In this document: piece by piece, positions 1-8,172 of the stretch
Layout: the number at the start of each line of letters is the position of its first letter
Numbering within the stretch: the first letter of the stretch is position 1
DNA from: Caballeronia zhejiangensis
GTDB taxonomy: Bacteria > Pseudomonadota > Gammaproteobacteria > Burkholderiales > Burkholderiaceae
DNA length: 64,000 nt
Direction: 5' to 3'
NCBI RefSeq assembly: GCF_000698575.1
Contig: NZ_JFHD01000002.1
Span: 124,001 to 188,000, forward strand
Program-made: the position numbers and the translations under genes
Notes under the pieces: generated by a model
Seen by the model: only the letters and a program-made list of their open reading frames with translations
Database searches by the model: none
What the model was told of the DNA's origin: nothing

Positions 1-455
1 CCGTCGAGGAACATGTGATCGAGAACCTGACCGTGACCCATGCGCATGCCGCCGCGCGCTTTCGGCAGCAGATACGGCGCGTTCGTCATGCTTTCCGTGC
101 CGCCCGCGACGATCACGTCGACCGATCCGGCCAGCAGCATGTCGTGCGCGAACATCGCCGCGCGCATGCCCGAGCCGCACATCTTGTTGATCGTCGTGCA
201 GCCGGTGGATAGCGGCAAGCCCGCGCCGAGCGCCGCCTGACGCGCGGGCGCCTGACCCTGACCGGCGGGCAGCACGCAGCCCATGATGGCTTCGTCGATC
301 TGCTCGGGTTTCAATCCCGCGCGTTCGACCGCCGCCTTCACCGCAGCAGCGCCAAGCTGCGGCGCGGTCAGCGACGCGAAATCGCCCTGAAACGCGGCCA
401 TCGGCGTGCGCGCCGCTGACACGATGACGATCGGATCGTTCCTTGTCTCACTCAT
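1..455 (-). CDS. Acetyl-CoA acetyltransferase (thiolase), N-terminal part, runs off the window
   Basis: The reverse strand from 455 reads [18 protein letters not shown], the usual thiolase N-terminus, and continues to the active-site segment with [11 protein letters not shown], whose Cys is the acylated nucleophile. [14 protein letters not shown] follows, and the frame is open to the window edge, so the C-terminal His and Cys catalytic motifs are outside. Thiolases condense or cleave acyl-CoAs in beta-oxidation and in acetoacetyl-CoA metabolism. The start overlaps the end of the carbonic anhydrase gene by 8 bp, so the two are probably translationally coupled. Lying downstream of a LiuR-like regulator, it could serve leucine/isovalerate degradation, but a general AtoB or PhaA role is equally possible. 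Confidence 0.92.
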   Translation of the reverse strand, partial: MSETRNDPIVIVSAARTPMAAFQGDFASLTAPQLGAAAVKAAVERAGLKPEQIDEAIMGCVLPAGQGQAPARQAALGAGLPLSTGCTTINKMCGSGMRAAMFAHDMLLAGSVDVIVAGGTESMTNAPYLLPKARGGMRMGHGQVLDHMFLD

Positions 456-1227
456 GTTTTAGCTCCTTGATGACGCCCTTGATCACTTCGGGAACGTCGC
501 CCAAGCGTTCGGCAAGTGCCGCATCTGACGCGAGGACGTCGTTTTCCGCGGAATGCGCGCCGCTGCGAGTCATCGCGGCAACGCACGACTGATAAACCGG
601 ATCGATCTCGGCCGGTGCGCCGATCATCATGCCCATGTTGCGCAGGCGGCCGTCGTGCACGCCGTAGGTCCAGCCGTGCACGGTGAGCTCCTGTCCGCGC
701 GCCCATGCGTCCTGAACGACGGTCGTGCGGCACACGTTGATGGTCTGCTCGATCGTGTTCAGCTCCACGAGACGGCGATGGCGCGCGTCGCCCATCGGCC
801 ATTCGTCGAGCAGCGCGCCGTGCTTTTCGCGCACGTCTTCGACATGGCGCAGCCAGTTATCGGCGAGACCGACGCGCCGCCCGACGAGCGCCGCGCCCAC
901 GCCCGAGCAGCCGTAATGGCCGACGACCATGATGTGCTTCACCTTCAGCAGATCGACGGCGAACTGGATCACCGACAGACAATTGAGATCGGAGTGCACG
1001 ACGACGTTCGCGATGTTTCTGTGCACGAAGACTTCGCCCGGCGGCAAGCCGATGATCTCGTTGGCCGGCACGCGCGAGTCCGCGCAGCCGATCCACAGAT
1101 ATTCGGGCGTCTGCTGATGCGCGAGGCGCTCGAAGAAAGCGGCGTCTTCGGCGAGCTTGCGTTCGACCCATTCCTGATTGTTTGCGAACAGGTGAGCAAG
1201 CGGCGTTTTATCGTCAATGTGGTTCAT
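448..1227 (-). CDS. can: Beta-class carbonic anhydrase
   Basis: A 259-residue cytoplasmic enzyme interconverting CO2 and bicarbonate. The zinc and catalytic residues of the beta class are all visible: Cys48-x-Asp50-x-Arg52 in [12 protein letters not shown], and His104 with Cys107 in [12 protein letters not shown]. Length is a little above the usual 210-230 residues because of a longer C-terminus. It is followed by the thiolase gene with an 8-bp overlap and preceded by aceK with a 30-bp gap, all on the same strand. In a leucine-degradation setting it could supply bicarbonate for methylcrotonyl-CoA carboxylase; that role is an inference from position only. Confidence 0.95.
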   Translation of the reverse strand: MNHIDDKTPLAHLFANNQEWVERKLAEDAAFFERLAHQQTPEYLWIGCADSRVPANEIIGLPPGEVFVHRNIANVVVHSDLNCLSVIQFAVDLLKVKHIMVVGHYGCSGVGAALVGRRVGLADNWLRHVEDVREKHGALLDEWPMGDARHRRLVELNTIEQTINVCRTTVVQDAWARGQELTVHGWTYGVHDGRLRNMGMMIGAPAEIDPVYQSCVAAMTRSGAHSAENDVLASDAALAERLGDVPEVIKGVIKELKHE

Positions 1228-1257
1228 GTTCGAAAGTCAAAAGCCGGACCGCGCGCT

Positions 1258-3060
1258 TCACGCGGCGCGCGCGTCCGATCGGCCGGGCTCGTCGAAACGC
1301 TCCGGATAACGGATGCAGAATCGGACGTCCCGGTCATAGGGAAAGAAATCGGCGAGTTCGCCGCGCAGCAGTTGTTCCTTGTGATGCTGCCAGAACGCGG
1401 GATCGAAAAAATCCGCGTGATGACGCATGAACGCTTCGCGCACGCGCGGATCGCCGAGCAAAAATGTGCCGTACGTTTCGGGAAAGATATCGTGCGGCCC
1501 GACGGTATACCACGGTTCGCCGGACAGCTCGTCCTCTTCCGTGCGCGGCGCAGGGACGCGGCGCACGTTGCAATCGGTCAGATACTCGATTTCATCGTAG
1601 TCGTAGAACACCACGCGACCGTGCCGCGTCACGCCGAAGTTCTTGTACAGCATGTCGCCGGGGAAGATGTTCGCCTGAATCAGCTGTTTGATCGCGTCGC
1701 CATATTCCTTGATGCCGTGATCGACGTCGTCGGCGTTGCCGTTCTGCAGGAAGAGATTGAGCGGCACCATGCGGCGCTCGATATACAAATGCCGGATGAC
1801 GAGCTTGTCGCCTTCGTATTCGATCATCGAAGGCGCTTCCTTTTCGAGTTCGCGGATGAGCGCGTCGTCGAGGCGCGCGACCGGCAGCGCGACGCTCGAA
1901 TATTCGAGCGTATCGGCCATTCGGCCAACGCGATCGTGCCGCTTCACGAGCTGATACTTGTCCTGAATCTTCTGCCGCGTGGTTTCCTTCGGCGGCGGAA
2001 ACGCGTCCTTGATGAGCTTGAACACGTAAGGAAACGACGGCAGCGTGAAGACGATCATCACGAGTCCCTTGATGCCCGGCGCGACGATGAACTTATCGCT
2101 CGAATGCGACAGATGATGCAGCAAGTCGCGATAGAAATCGTTCTTGCCCTGCTTCTGCAAACCGACCGACGTATAGATTTCGGCCTTCGGCTTGCGCGGC
2201 ATGATCGTGCTCAGAAATTGCACGAACGCCGACGGCACTTCCATATCGACGAGAAAGTACGAATGCGAGAAGCTGAAGATGATGAGCACCTGCTCGCGCG
2301 AGAGCAGCACGGTATCGAGCGCGAGCAAGCCGGGCTTCGTATGCCGGATCGCGATGGCGAAGGGCAGCAGCGCATCGCCGTTGATGATCCGCCCGACGAC
2401 ATACGCCGCCTTGTTGCGAAAGAACAGCGACGAAAGCACATGAATCTGAAAGTTCGGCGCCGGCGTGATATCGCCGAAGGCTTCGCGCAGCGCCTGCATC
2501 ACGCATTGCACGTCGCGCGGCAAATGCTCGAACGGCGGTTCCAACTGAAAGTTCGTGACGATGCGTTCGAGCGTCGCGGCGAGGCCGTCCTTTTCCGGGT
2601 AATACGCGCGATACGTCGGCTTCGCGGCGGGCTCGTCGTTCTCGATGTATTCCGTCGAAATGGCCGGCCGCACAAAGATGAAGTCATTGTTGAAGTACGA
2701 GCGATGCAGGATCTTGCAGCACACGGAATTGAAGAACGTTTCCGCGCATTCCGGCTGACGATGCGTCGTCAGCAAGCCGATGTAATGCAGCTTGATCTGC
2801 TGCCACACGTCGTCCTCGATATTCTCCGCGTCGTATTCGTCTTCGAGCGCCGTCACGCATTCCGTGACGCGATCGTCATACGACGCGATGCGATCGCGCG
2901 CCAGTTGTTGCAACGCGAGCCAGTCGCCGCGCTCGAATAGCTCCTTCGCTTTGATCGCGGCTTCGCGGAACACGCGGTAATGATGCTCGAAGCCTTCGAG
3001 TATCGTCTTGGCGACATCGAAGCCGATTTGCGACGAGAGCAGCTTGGGGAAATGATTCAT
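1258..3060 (-). CDS. aceK: Isocitrate dehydrogenase kinase/phosphatase
   Basis: A 600-residue bifunctional enzyme that phosphorylates and dephosphorylates isocitrate dehydrogenase to direct carbon into the glyoxylate shunt. The N-terminal regulatory domain starts [20 protein letters not shown]. The kinase-like half has the nucleotide loop [12 protein letters not shown] and the catalytic/metal segment [12 protein letters not shown] followed by [16 protein letters not shown], all typical of AceK. Length matches the family (about 580-610). Unlike in enterobacteria it is not next to aceA or aceB; it lies between a MerR regulator and carbonic anhydrase, an arrangement common in Burkholderia relatives. 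The ATG at 3060 has upstream spacing of about 35 bp to the MerR stop. Confidence 0.97.
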   Translation of the reverse strand: MNHFPKLLSSQIGFDVAKTILEGFEHHYRVFREAAIKAKELFERGDWLALQQLARDRIASYDDRVTECVTALEDEYDAENIEDDVWQQIKLHYIGLLTTHRQPECAETFFNSVCCKILHRSYFNNDFIFVRPAISTEYIENDEPAAKPTYRAYYPEKDGLAATLERIVTNFQLEPPFEHLPRDVQCVMQALREAFGDITPAPNFQIHVLSSLFFRNKAAYVVGRIINGDALLPFAIAIRHTKPGLLALDTVLLSREQVLIIFSFSHSYFLVDMEVPSAFVQFLSTIMPRKPKAEIYTSVGLQKQGKNDFYRDLLHHLSHSSDKFIVAPGIKGLVMIVFTLPSFPYVFKLIKDAFPPPKETTRQKIQDKYQLVKRHDRVGRMADTLEYSSVALPVARLDDALIRELEKEAPSMIEYEGDKLVIRHLYIERRMVPLNLFLQNGNADDVDHGIKEYGDAIKQLIQANIFPGDMLYKNFGVTRHGRVVFYDYDEIEYLTDCNVRRVPAPRTEEDELSGEPWYTVGPHDIFPETYGTFLLGDPRVREAFMRHHADFFDPAFWQHHKEQLLRGELADFFPYDRDVRFCIRYPERFDEPGRSDARAA

Positions 3061-3094
3061 ATCGACCCTGCGCTTCCTGTGCGGGAGTCACGCG

Positions 3095-3517
3095 TTATGC
3101 CGCTTTGGGTTTGCGCGCACGCTTTTCCGCGCCCGCCGCGAGCAGCGCGCGGCCCTGTTCCTCATACGCGGAAAGTTCGGCGAGCGTCGTGTTCAAGTCT
3201 TCGAGCTGACGCTGCAGCACTTCGCGATGCGCCGCGATCGTATCGACGAAAGCCTGTAGCTGCGTCGCGGTGCCGGTAGGCGAGTCATACAGATCGAGCA
3301 GCGTGCGGATTTCCGACAGCGTGAAACCGAGCCGCTTGCCGCGCAGCGTGAGCTTGAGGCGCGTGCGATCGCGCGCCGAATACACACGCCGCAGGCCGTT
3401 CGAGCCTTCGCGCTTCGGCGCGAGCAGCCCCTGATCTTCGTAAAAGCGAATGGCGCGCGGCGTAATGTCGAACTCGCGCGCCAGTTCGGTGATCGTGTAA
3501 TGCGTCGGTTGGGTCAT
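3095..3517 (-). CDS. MerR-family transcriptional regulator, LiuR-like
   Basis: A 140-residue one-component regulator. Residues 5-35 form the MerR helix-turn-helix (YTITELAREFDITPRA, then IRFYEDQGLL), followed by the wing and by a C-terminal coiled coil (about residues 75-125) for dimerisation. The tail is Lys/Arg-rich. No Cys-rich metal-binding loop is present, which argues against CueR or ZntR types and fits the LiuR group that controls branched-chain amino acid degradation. ATG 3517 is chosen over an upstream TTG because MTQPTHYTITEL is the usual family start. A dyad in the divergent promoter region (3558-3575) looks like its operator. The LiuR assignment is inferred from family resemblance and neighbours. 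Confidence 0.8.
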   Translation of the reverse strand: MTQPTHYTITELAREFDITPRAIRFYEDQGLLAPKREGSNGLRRVYSARDRTRLKLTLRGKRLGFTLSEIRTLLDLYDSPTGTATQLQAFVDTIAAHREVLQRQLEDLNTTLAELSAYEEQGRALLAAGAEKRARKPKAA

Positions 3518-3557
3518 TGCCGGCCGGCAGCGCAAATGCGCGCGCAACGTTAGAATG

Positions 3558-3575
3558 GACGTTTACGTTATCGTC
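3558..3575. promoter_or_regulatory. Putative operator of the MerR/LiuR-like regulator
   Basis: GACG and CGTC arms enclose TTTACGTTAT, giving an 18-bp imperfect dyad of the TTTACGT type associated with LiuR-like MerR regulators. It lies between the divergent regulator gene (start 3517) and the metallo-hydrolase gene (start 3623), so it could control one or both. Confidence 0.5.
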
Positions 3576-3622
3576 AACTTGGCCAAATTGCAACGCGGCG
3601 CAAACCCGGAGACAGGCACCGA

Positions 3623-4696
3623 ATGAACGCACTCGAACACCAGCTCGACTATGTTTTCGCGGACCGGCTGCCCGAATCGGGCGGCGTCATGGAAGTGGCG
3701 CCGGGCGTGTTCTGGCTGCGCATGCCGCTGCCGTTCGCGCTCGATCACATCAATCTGTGGCTGCTCGCCGATGAAATCGACGGTGTGAAAGGCTGGACCG
3801 TCGTCGATTGCGGCATTTCGAGCGATACGATCCGCGCGAACTGGGAGCGCGTGTTCGATTCCGTGCTCGATGGAAAGCCGGTGCTGCGTGTGATCGTCAC
3901 GCATTGTCATCCGGATCATCTGGGACTTGCCGACTGGATCTGCACGGGCGGCGACAAGAATCGATGGAACGTGCGCCTGTGGATGTCGCTCGGCGAATAC
4001 GCGATGGGCCGCGTGATGGCCGCCGGCGACGGCTCGAACGCGGGCGGCGAGCGAGCGGCGGCGCATTTCGCGGCGCACGGCCTGTCCGACGAAGCGTCGC
4101 TCGATGCGCTGCGCAAGCGCGATAGCTATTACCCGACGCTCGTGCCGTCGATTCCGGCGGAATATCGGCGTATCCGCGATGGCGATGTCATGCGTATCGG
4201 CGCGCGCAATTGGGAGGTGGTGTCGGGCTACGGCCATTCGCCGGAGCACAGCGCGCTTTTCTGCGCCGCCGACAAGTTGCTCATTTCCGGCGACATGGTG
4301 TTGCCGCGCATTTCGACAAACGTGTCGGTGTTCGCGGTCGAGCCGGAAGGCAATCCGCTTGCGCTGTATCTGGAATCGCTCGGCCGCTACGAAACCATGC
4401 CCGCCGATACGCTCGCGTTGCCCTCACACGGCAAGCCGTTTCGCGGCGTGCAAACGCGCATCGGGCAATTGCGCGAGCATCATCGCGCGCGGCTGGCGGA
4501 AGTGCGCGACGCGTGCGCTCAAAAGCCATGCAGCGCCGCAGACATCGTCCCGCTCATGTTCAAGCGCAAGCTCGATATCCATCAGATGACGTTCGCGCTC
4601 GGCGAAGCGCTCGCGCATCTGAACCTGCTTTGGCTCGATGGCACGCTGAAACGTCAGACCGGCGCTGACGGCGTGATCCGCTTCACGCCGGCCTGA
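3623..4696 (+). CDS. MBL-fold metallo-hydrolase
   Basis: A 357-residue cytoplasmic protein of the metallo-beta-lactamase fold. The metal-binding motif is VTHCHPDHLGLADW (HxHxDH), followed by a later His in SGYGHSPEHSALF, an Asp in LISGDMVLPRIS, and a His in LPSHGKPF; together these give the usual two-metal site of glyoxalase II-like hydrolases. The C-terminal about 80 residues are helical and resemble the winged-helix tail of the LACTB2-like branch. The substrate cannot be told from sequence; a thioesterase role is typical. It is divergent from the MerR regulator, with the putative operator between them, so co-regulation with acyl-CoA catabolism is plausible. Confidence 0.85.
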   Translation: MNALEHQLDYVFADRLPESGGVMEVAPGVFWLRMPLPFALDHINLWLLADEIDGVKGWTVVDCGISSDTIRANWERVFDSVLDGKPVLRVIVTHCHPDHLGLADWICTGGDKNRWNVRLWMSLGEYAMGRVMAAGDGSNAGGERAAAHFAAHGLSDEASLDALRKRDSYYPTLVPSIPAEYRRIRDGDVMRIGARNWEVVSGYGHSPEHSALFCAADKLLISGDMVLPRISTNVSVFAVEPEGNPLALYLESLGRYETMPADTLALPSHGKPFRGVQTRIGQLREHHRARLAEVRDACAQKPCSAADIVPLMFKRKLDIHQMTFALGEALAHLNLLWLDGTLKRQTGADGVIRFTPA

Positions 4697-4702
4697 CTTC
4701 GC

Positions 4703-6298
4703 TTACTGCACGGAAACAGCGCCGAAATTCACGCGCCCGAACGGACTCACGTTATAGCCGCTGACGTTCGCGCGCGTGAGCGCCGCCGCCGTCGGATAGA
4801 CGAGCGGAATCCACAGCGCCTGATCGTGGATGATCTTCTGCGCATCGACATACGACTTCGTGCGTTTGGCGGCATCGGCGGTCGACTTCCCATCGGCGAT
4901 GAGCTTGTCCAGTTGCGGATCGCAATAGCGCGCGAAGTTGATGCCTGACTTCACCGCGTTGCAACTGAAAAGCGGCGACATGTAGTTGTCCGGGTCGCCG
5001 TTGTCGCCGGCCCAGCCCATGAACAGCATGTCGTGCTGACCCTGCTTCGCCTGCTTGATGAGTTCGCCCCATTCGATCACTTTCACCTGCGCCTTCACGC
5101 CGATTTTCGCGAGATCGGCTTGCAGCAATTCCGCGCCCGCCTTCGGATTCGGATTGAGCACGCTGCCGTTCGGGCGTACCCAGATCGTCGTGTCGAAGCC
5201 GTTCGGAAAGCCGGCATCGGCGAGCAGCTTCTTCGCATCGGCGGATGAATATTTGTACGCCTCGATGCTCTTGTCGTAACTCCACGTATTCGGCGGATAC
5301 GGATTCACCGCTTGCGTCGCCGTGTTGTCGAACACGGTCTTCATGTAGGTCGTGCGATCGAAGGCCATGTTGATCGCCTGACGCACCTTCGGATTGTCGA
5401 GCGGCTTCTTCTGCGTGTTGAGCGCGACGAACGCCGTCATGAATGCGGGCGCTTCGCTCACCTTCAGCGACTTGTCCTTCTTCGCGTCGATGACGTCCTG
5501 CGGCTTCGGCGACAGCGCGATCTGGCATTCGCCCGCCTTGATCTTCTGCGCGCGCACGGCGGCGTCGGGCGTGATCGCGTAGATCAGCCGGTCGATCTTC
5601 GGTTTCGCGCCCCAGTACGACGGATTCACGTCGTAGCGGATGACCGAATCTTTCGTGTAGCTCTTCAGCACGAACGGGCCGGTGCCGATCGGCTTGCTGT
5701 TCAGATCGACCTGCTGGTTCGCCTTCAGCAGCTTGTCCGCATATTCGGCCGAATAGATCGATGCGAAGCCCATCGTGAGGATCGGCACGAAGGTCGCGTT
5801 CGGCTCGTTGAGCTCGAACTTCACGGTATGGTCATCGACTTTCGATACGGCCTTGATGAGCTTCACGAGGCCCATCGACTGCGCGTGCGGAAAGCCGCTC
5901 GCGCCAGCGATCTTGTGCCACGGATTGTCGTCCGAGAGCATGCGCGAGAACGTGAACACGACGTCGTCGGCACTGAGCGGACGCGTCGGCTTGAAGTAAT
6001 CGGTCGTCTGAAACTGAACGTTCGGACGCAGATGGAATGTGTACGTGAGCCCGTCGCTCGTCACGTCCCACTTTTCCGCGAGCGAGGGCACGACCTTCTT
6101 CGCGGCTTCGTCGTAGGAGACGAGCGTATTGAAGATGACATCCGCCGATGCGTTGGTCGTTACGAGCGAATTGAATTGCACGACATCGAAGCCGTCCGGG
6201 CTCGATTCGGTGCAGACGGTGAGCGGCTTGGACATCGCGAGCATCGGCGCGGCGAGCATGGCCATCGCGGCGGCCGCGGCGAAGAGTTTCAGACGCAT
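4703..6298 (-). CDS. Periplasmic peptide-binding protein of an ABC transporter (SBP family 5)
   Basis: A 531-residue protein beginning with a signal peptide (MRLKLFAAAAAMAMLAAPM, then LAMSKP) and continuing KPLTVCTESSPDGFDVVQFN, the start of the mature DppA/OppA-type lobe. Internal segments such as RPNVQFQTTDYFKPTRPLSA, IGTGPFVLKSY and YPPNTWSYD are characteristic of dipeptide-binding proteins. The start at 6298 is chosen because GGGAGA lies 7 nt upstream and the signal peptide begins there. No permease or ATPase gene is adjacent, so it is either an orphan receptor feeding a distant transporter or part of a system with dispersed genes. The ligand could be a dipeptide, haem or nickel; dipeptide is the best guess. 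Confidence 0.9.
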   Translation of the reverse strand: MRLKLFAAAAAMAMLAAPMLAMSKPLTVCTESSPDGFDVVQFNSLVTTNASADVIFNTLVSYDEAAKKVVPSLAEKWDVTSDGLTYTFHLRPNVQFQTTDYFKPTRPLSADDVVFTFSRMLSDDNPWHKIAGASGFPHAQSMGLVKLIKAVSKVDDHTVKFELNEPNATFVPILTMGFASIYSAEYADKLLKANQQVDLNSKPIGTGPFVLKSYTKDSVIRYDVNPSYWGAKPKIDRLIYAITPDAAVRAQKIKAGECQIALSPKPQDVIDAKKDKSLKVSEAPAFMTAFVALNTQKKPLDNPKVRQAINMAFDRTTYMKTVFDNTATQAVNPYPPNTWSYDKSIEAYKYSSADAKKLLADAGFPNGFDTTIWVRPNGSVLNPNPKAGAELLQADLAKIGVKAQVKVIEWGELIKQAKQGQHDMLFMGWAGDNGDPDNYMSPLFSCNAVKSGINFARYCDPQLDKLIADGKSTADAAKRTKSYVDAQKIIHDQALWIPLVYPTAAALTRANVSGYNVSPFGRVNFGAVSVQ

Positions 6299-6465
6299 GA
6301 GATCTCCCGTGATCTTCATTTTTGTTCGTGGATGAGCTTGAGCACGCGCAGCAAGCGACGCGCCCGGCGCGGCCAGATTAGCGGATGCATCCGTCGGCGA
6401 CAACGATCCGATCGGCATACGCTTATTCCGCGGGTTGCCGAAACGGGGCGCATCGGGCTAAACTT

Positions 6466-6580
6466 GCGCCTTCTTTGGGGAGTAGCCTTCCTTCGCGAGC
6501 GAAGGAGAACGCGTCAACATCCTCGGCCCTGCTGCCGTGGCGCGTTCGACCGGAACGGTTTGGCGAGACCATCGATGCGC
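6466..6580 (+). promoter_or_regulatory. yybP-ykoY riboswitch (Mn2+-sensing class)
   Basis: The conserved core elements of this class are present in order: CTTTGGGGAGTAGCC near 6473-6487, TCAACAT near 6514-6520, and TGGCGAGACCATC near 6561-6573. Between them a GC hairpin (CCTTCCTTCGCGAGCGAAGG) forms the first arm. The flanking GCGC at 6467 and at 6577 can close the basal stem. About 145 nt of leader separate it from the start codon of the exchanger gene at 6726. The class is known to sense Mn2+ and usually turns on cation export genes. Confidence 0.88.
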
Positions 6581-6725
6581 TATGTCGTTCCTGGCCGGAC
6601 GGCGCGTGGCGCATCGTGGTTCGCTCGACGTCCGGCCGTGGAATCATCGTGTCCCCACAACTACAACATCCCCGTTTCCCGCGCACGCTCGCGCACCCGT
6701 CGCATGTTTCGATGCGAGGTGCCGC

Positions 6726-7736
6726 ATGACGATGCTCTTTCTCGAACTCGCGCTGATGCTCGCGATCATCCTGGTCGCGGCGGAGCTATTCACGAATGCG
6801 CTCGAACATCTCGGCGAACGGCTCGGCATTTCCGAAGGCGTGACCGGATCGCTGTTCGCGGCGGTCGGCACGGCATTGCCCGAGACGACGGTGCCGATCA
6901 TCGCGCTGCTCGGCGGCACGACGAGCCGTGCGGTCAACGAAGAGATCGGCGTCGGCGCGATTCTCGGCGCGCCGCTTATGCTCGCGACGCTTTCGACGTG
7001 TCTGATGACGTTCGCGATCCTCAAGTCGCGCGGCATGAGCGGGCGCATCGTGCCGGAGCGCAGCGGCTTCGTGCGCGATCTGAACTTCTTTCTGGTCGCG
7101 TTTCTCATCGCGTGCGCCGCGATGTTCGTGCCGCATCACGCGTGGCAAGTGCGCGCGTTGTTCGCGGTCGGGCTCGTCGCGCTCTATATCGTTTATGTGA
7201 TTTCGACGTTCAAGGCTTCGGCGAAGCTCGTCGAGGGCGGACACGGAACGGAAGCGCCCGAGGCCTTGTTCGCTTCGCGTCTCGGTTTGAAAACGTCGCT
7301 CGGCACGATCATGCTGCAGTTTTTCTTCGGCATCGTGCTGCTCGTCGGCGGCGCGAAGGGCTTCATTCACGGCGTCGAGGGCGTGTCGCATGCGCTGGGA
7401 ATTTCGGCGCTGCTGCTGTCGCTCATCATCATTCCGATCGCGACGGAACTGCCCGAGAAAGTGAACAGCATTCTGTGGGCGCGCCGAGGAAAGGACACGC
7501 TCGCGTTCGGCAACATCACCGGCGCGATGGTGTTTCAAGGGACGTTGCTGCCGGCCATCGGCATCATGCTGACGCCGTGGGAGCCGCGTATCGAAGTGCT
7601 GACGGGCGTGCTCATCACGCTCGCGGCGGCGGCGTGGCTGCGCTTCAATGCGAAGGAGAACGGCGTCGTGCTGTGGGCGCTTCTCGGCAACGGCGTGCTA
7701 TACGCGGCCTATCTCGCGTTGACGCTCGGGCGCTGA
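6726..7736 (+). CDS. Sodium/calcium exchanger-family membrane protein, probable Ca2+/Mn2+ efflux
   Basis: A 336-residue inner-membrane protein with about ten hydrophobic segments in two related halves. Each half carries the alpha-repeat signature of the Na_Ca_ex family: GTALPETTVPIIALLGG near residue 55 and IPIATELPEKVNSILWARRG near residue 240. The acidic Glu in each repeat binds the transported cation. ATG 6726 is chosen because GAGGTG lies 5 nt upstream, the protein begins in its first membrane helix, and the in-frame sequence further upstream is riboswitch. The yybP-ykoY riboswitch in its leader suggests that manganese, not only calcium, is a physiological substrate. The gene converges on fliT. 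Confidence 0.88.
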   Translation: MTMLFLELALMLAIILVAAELFTNALEHLGERLGISEGVTGSLFAAVGTALPETTVPIIALLGGTTSRAVNEEIGVGAILGAPLMLATLSTCLMTFAILKSRGMSGRIVPERSGFVRDLNFFLVAFLIACAAMFVPHHAWQVRALFAVGLVALYIVYVISTFKASAKLVEGGHGTEAPEALFASRLGLKTSLGTIMLQFFFGIVLLVGGAKGFIHGVEGVSHALGISALLLSLIIIPIATELPEKVNSILWARRGKDTLAFGNITGAMVFQGTLLPAIGIMLTPWEPRIEVLTGVLITLAAAAWLRFNAKENGVVLWALLGNGVLYAAYLALTLGR

Positions 7737-7749
7737 CAAAGCTGCGGCA

Positions 7750-7779
7750 CAAAGAAGAATGCCCGCACGAGGCGGGCAT
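7750..7779 (-). terminator. Intrinsic terminator after fliT and the candidate sRNA
   Basis: ATGCCCGC and GCGGGCAT form a perfect 8-bp stem (7759-7779). On the minus strand it is followed by the T-rich stretch ATTCTTCTTTG. It ends transcripts coming from fliD-fliT and from the promoter at 7840-7866. Confidence 0.75.
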
Positions 7780-7833
7780 CGAAGAGCGAAGCAGCGCGCC
7801 CATGAAACCGGCGCGTCGTTCTTGTTGTTCTTA
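7751..7833 (-). ncRNA. Candidate sigma-28-dependent small RNA from the fliT 3' region
   Basis: A sigma-28-type promoter at 7840-7866 points away from fliT into a segment with no gene on that strand. About 80 nt later lies the intrinsic terminator at 7759-7779. The predicted transcript is A-rich at its 5' end and ends in a GC hairpin with a T-rich tail, the build of an Hfq-type sRNA. A peptide role is less likely: the ATG at 7803 opens a frame that reads through the terminator hairpin. Expression has not been shown; it is inferred from promoter and terminator only. Confidence 0.5.
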
Positions 7834-7839
7834 TAAGGG

Positions 7840-7866
7840 ATATCGGCGGGTGCGCGAGAAACTTTA
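7840..7866 (-). promoter_or_regulatory. Sigma-28 (FliA) promoter overlapping the fliT stop codon
   Basis: On the minus strand the sequence is TAAAGTTT, an 11-bp spacer, then GCCGATAT, seven of eight bases in the -10 and all eight in the -35 of the FliA consensus. The TAA of the -35 is also the stop codon of fliT. Confidence 0.8.
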
Positions 7867-8163
7867 GAACCGCGCGGCCTGATGATATCGGCTGACAGCC
7901 TTCGCGCCGTCCATCGAGCGGCGATAGGTCGTCGAGAGCGCCGCCTGCGCATCTTTTGCGCGCGCGGCGACGGCTTCCATGCTTGCCTGAACCTGCTTGA
8001 TCACCGCGAGCGCCTCGGCCGGCTGGTTCCCCTGCAGCGACATCACGAGCGGCGCGCGCGCTGCGTCGAGCTCGGCGGCGCGCGCCCAGTCGTTCTGGCT
8101 TACTGCTGCTTCGATCGCCTCGGTCAGCGCCCAGGCGTTTTGAATCGCTTCTTGCTGGTTCAT
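7864..8163 (-). CDS. fliT: Flagellar protein FliT-like chaperone/regulator
   Basis: A 99-residue, largely helical protein encoded 9 bp after fliD on the same strand, the standard place for fliT. In enterobacteria FliT is the export chaperone of the cap protein FliD and an anti-FlhDC factor. The sequence (MNQQEAIQNAWALTEAIEAA and the helix around EALAVIKQVQASMEAVAARA) has the four-helix character and size of the family, but FliT proteins diverge strongly, so position carries much of the weight. The stop codon is embedded in the sigma-28 promoter at 7840-7866. Confidence 0.8.
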   Translation of the reverse strand: MNQQEAIQNAWALTEAIEAAVSQNDWARAAELDAARAPLVMSLQGNQPAEALAVIKQVQASMEAVAARAKDAQAALSTTYRRSMDGAKAVSRYHQAARF

Positions 8164-8172
8164 GTCCCGTCC

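Noticed and set aside
553..2940. Very long plus-strand open frame opposite carbonic anhydrase and aceK
   Set aside because: It is antisense to two clearly recognisable genes, is rich in Arg/His/Val/Asp as expected for the complement of GC-rich coding sequence, and has no domain resemblance.
5312..7867. Plus-strand open frame of 851 residues covering the peptide-binding protein, riboswitch and exchanger
   Set aside because: Its first half is antisense to a binding-protein gene and its second half is out of frame with the exchanger; no start signal or domain.
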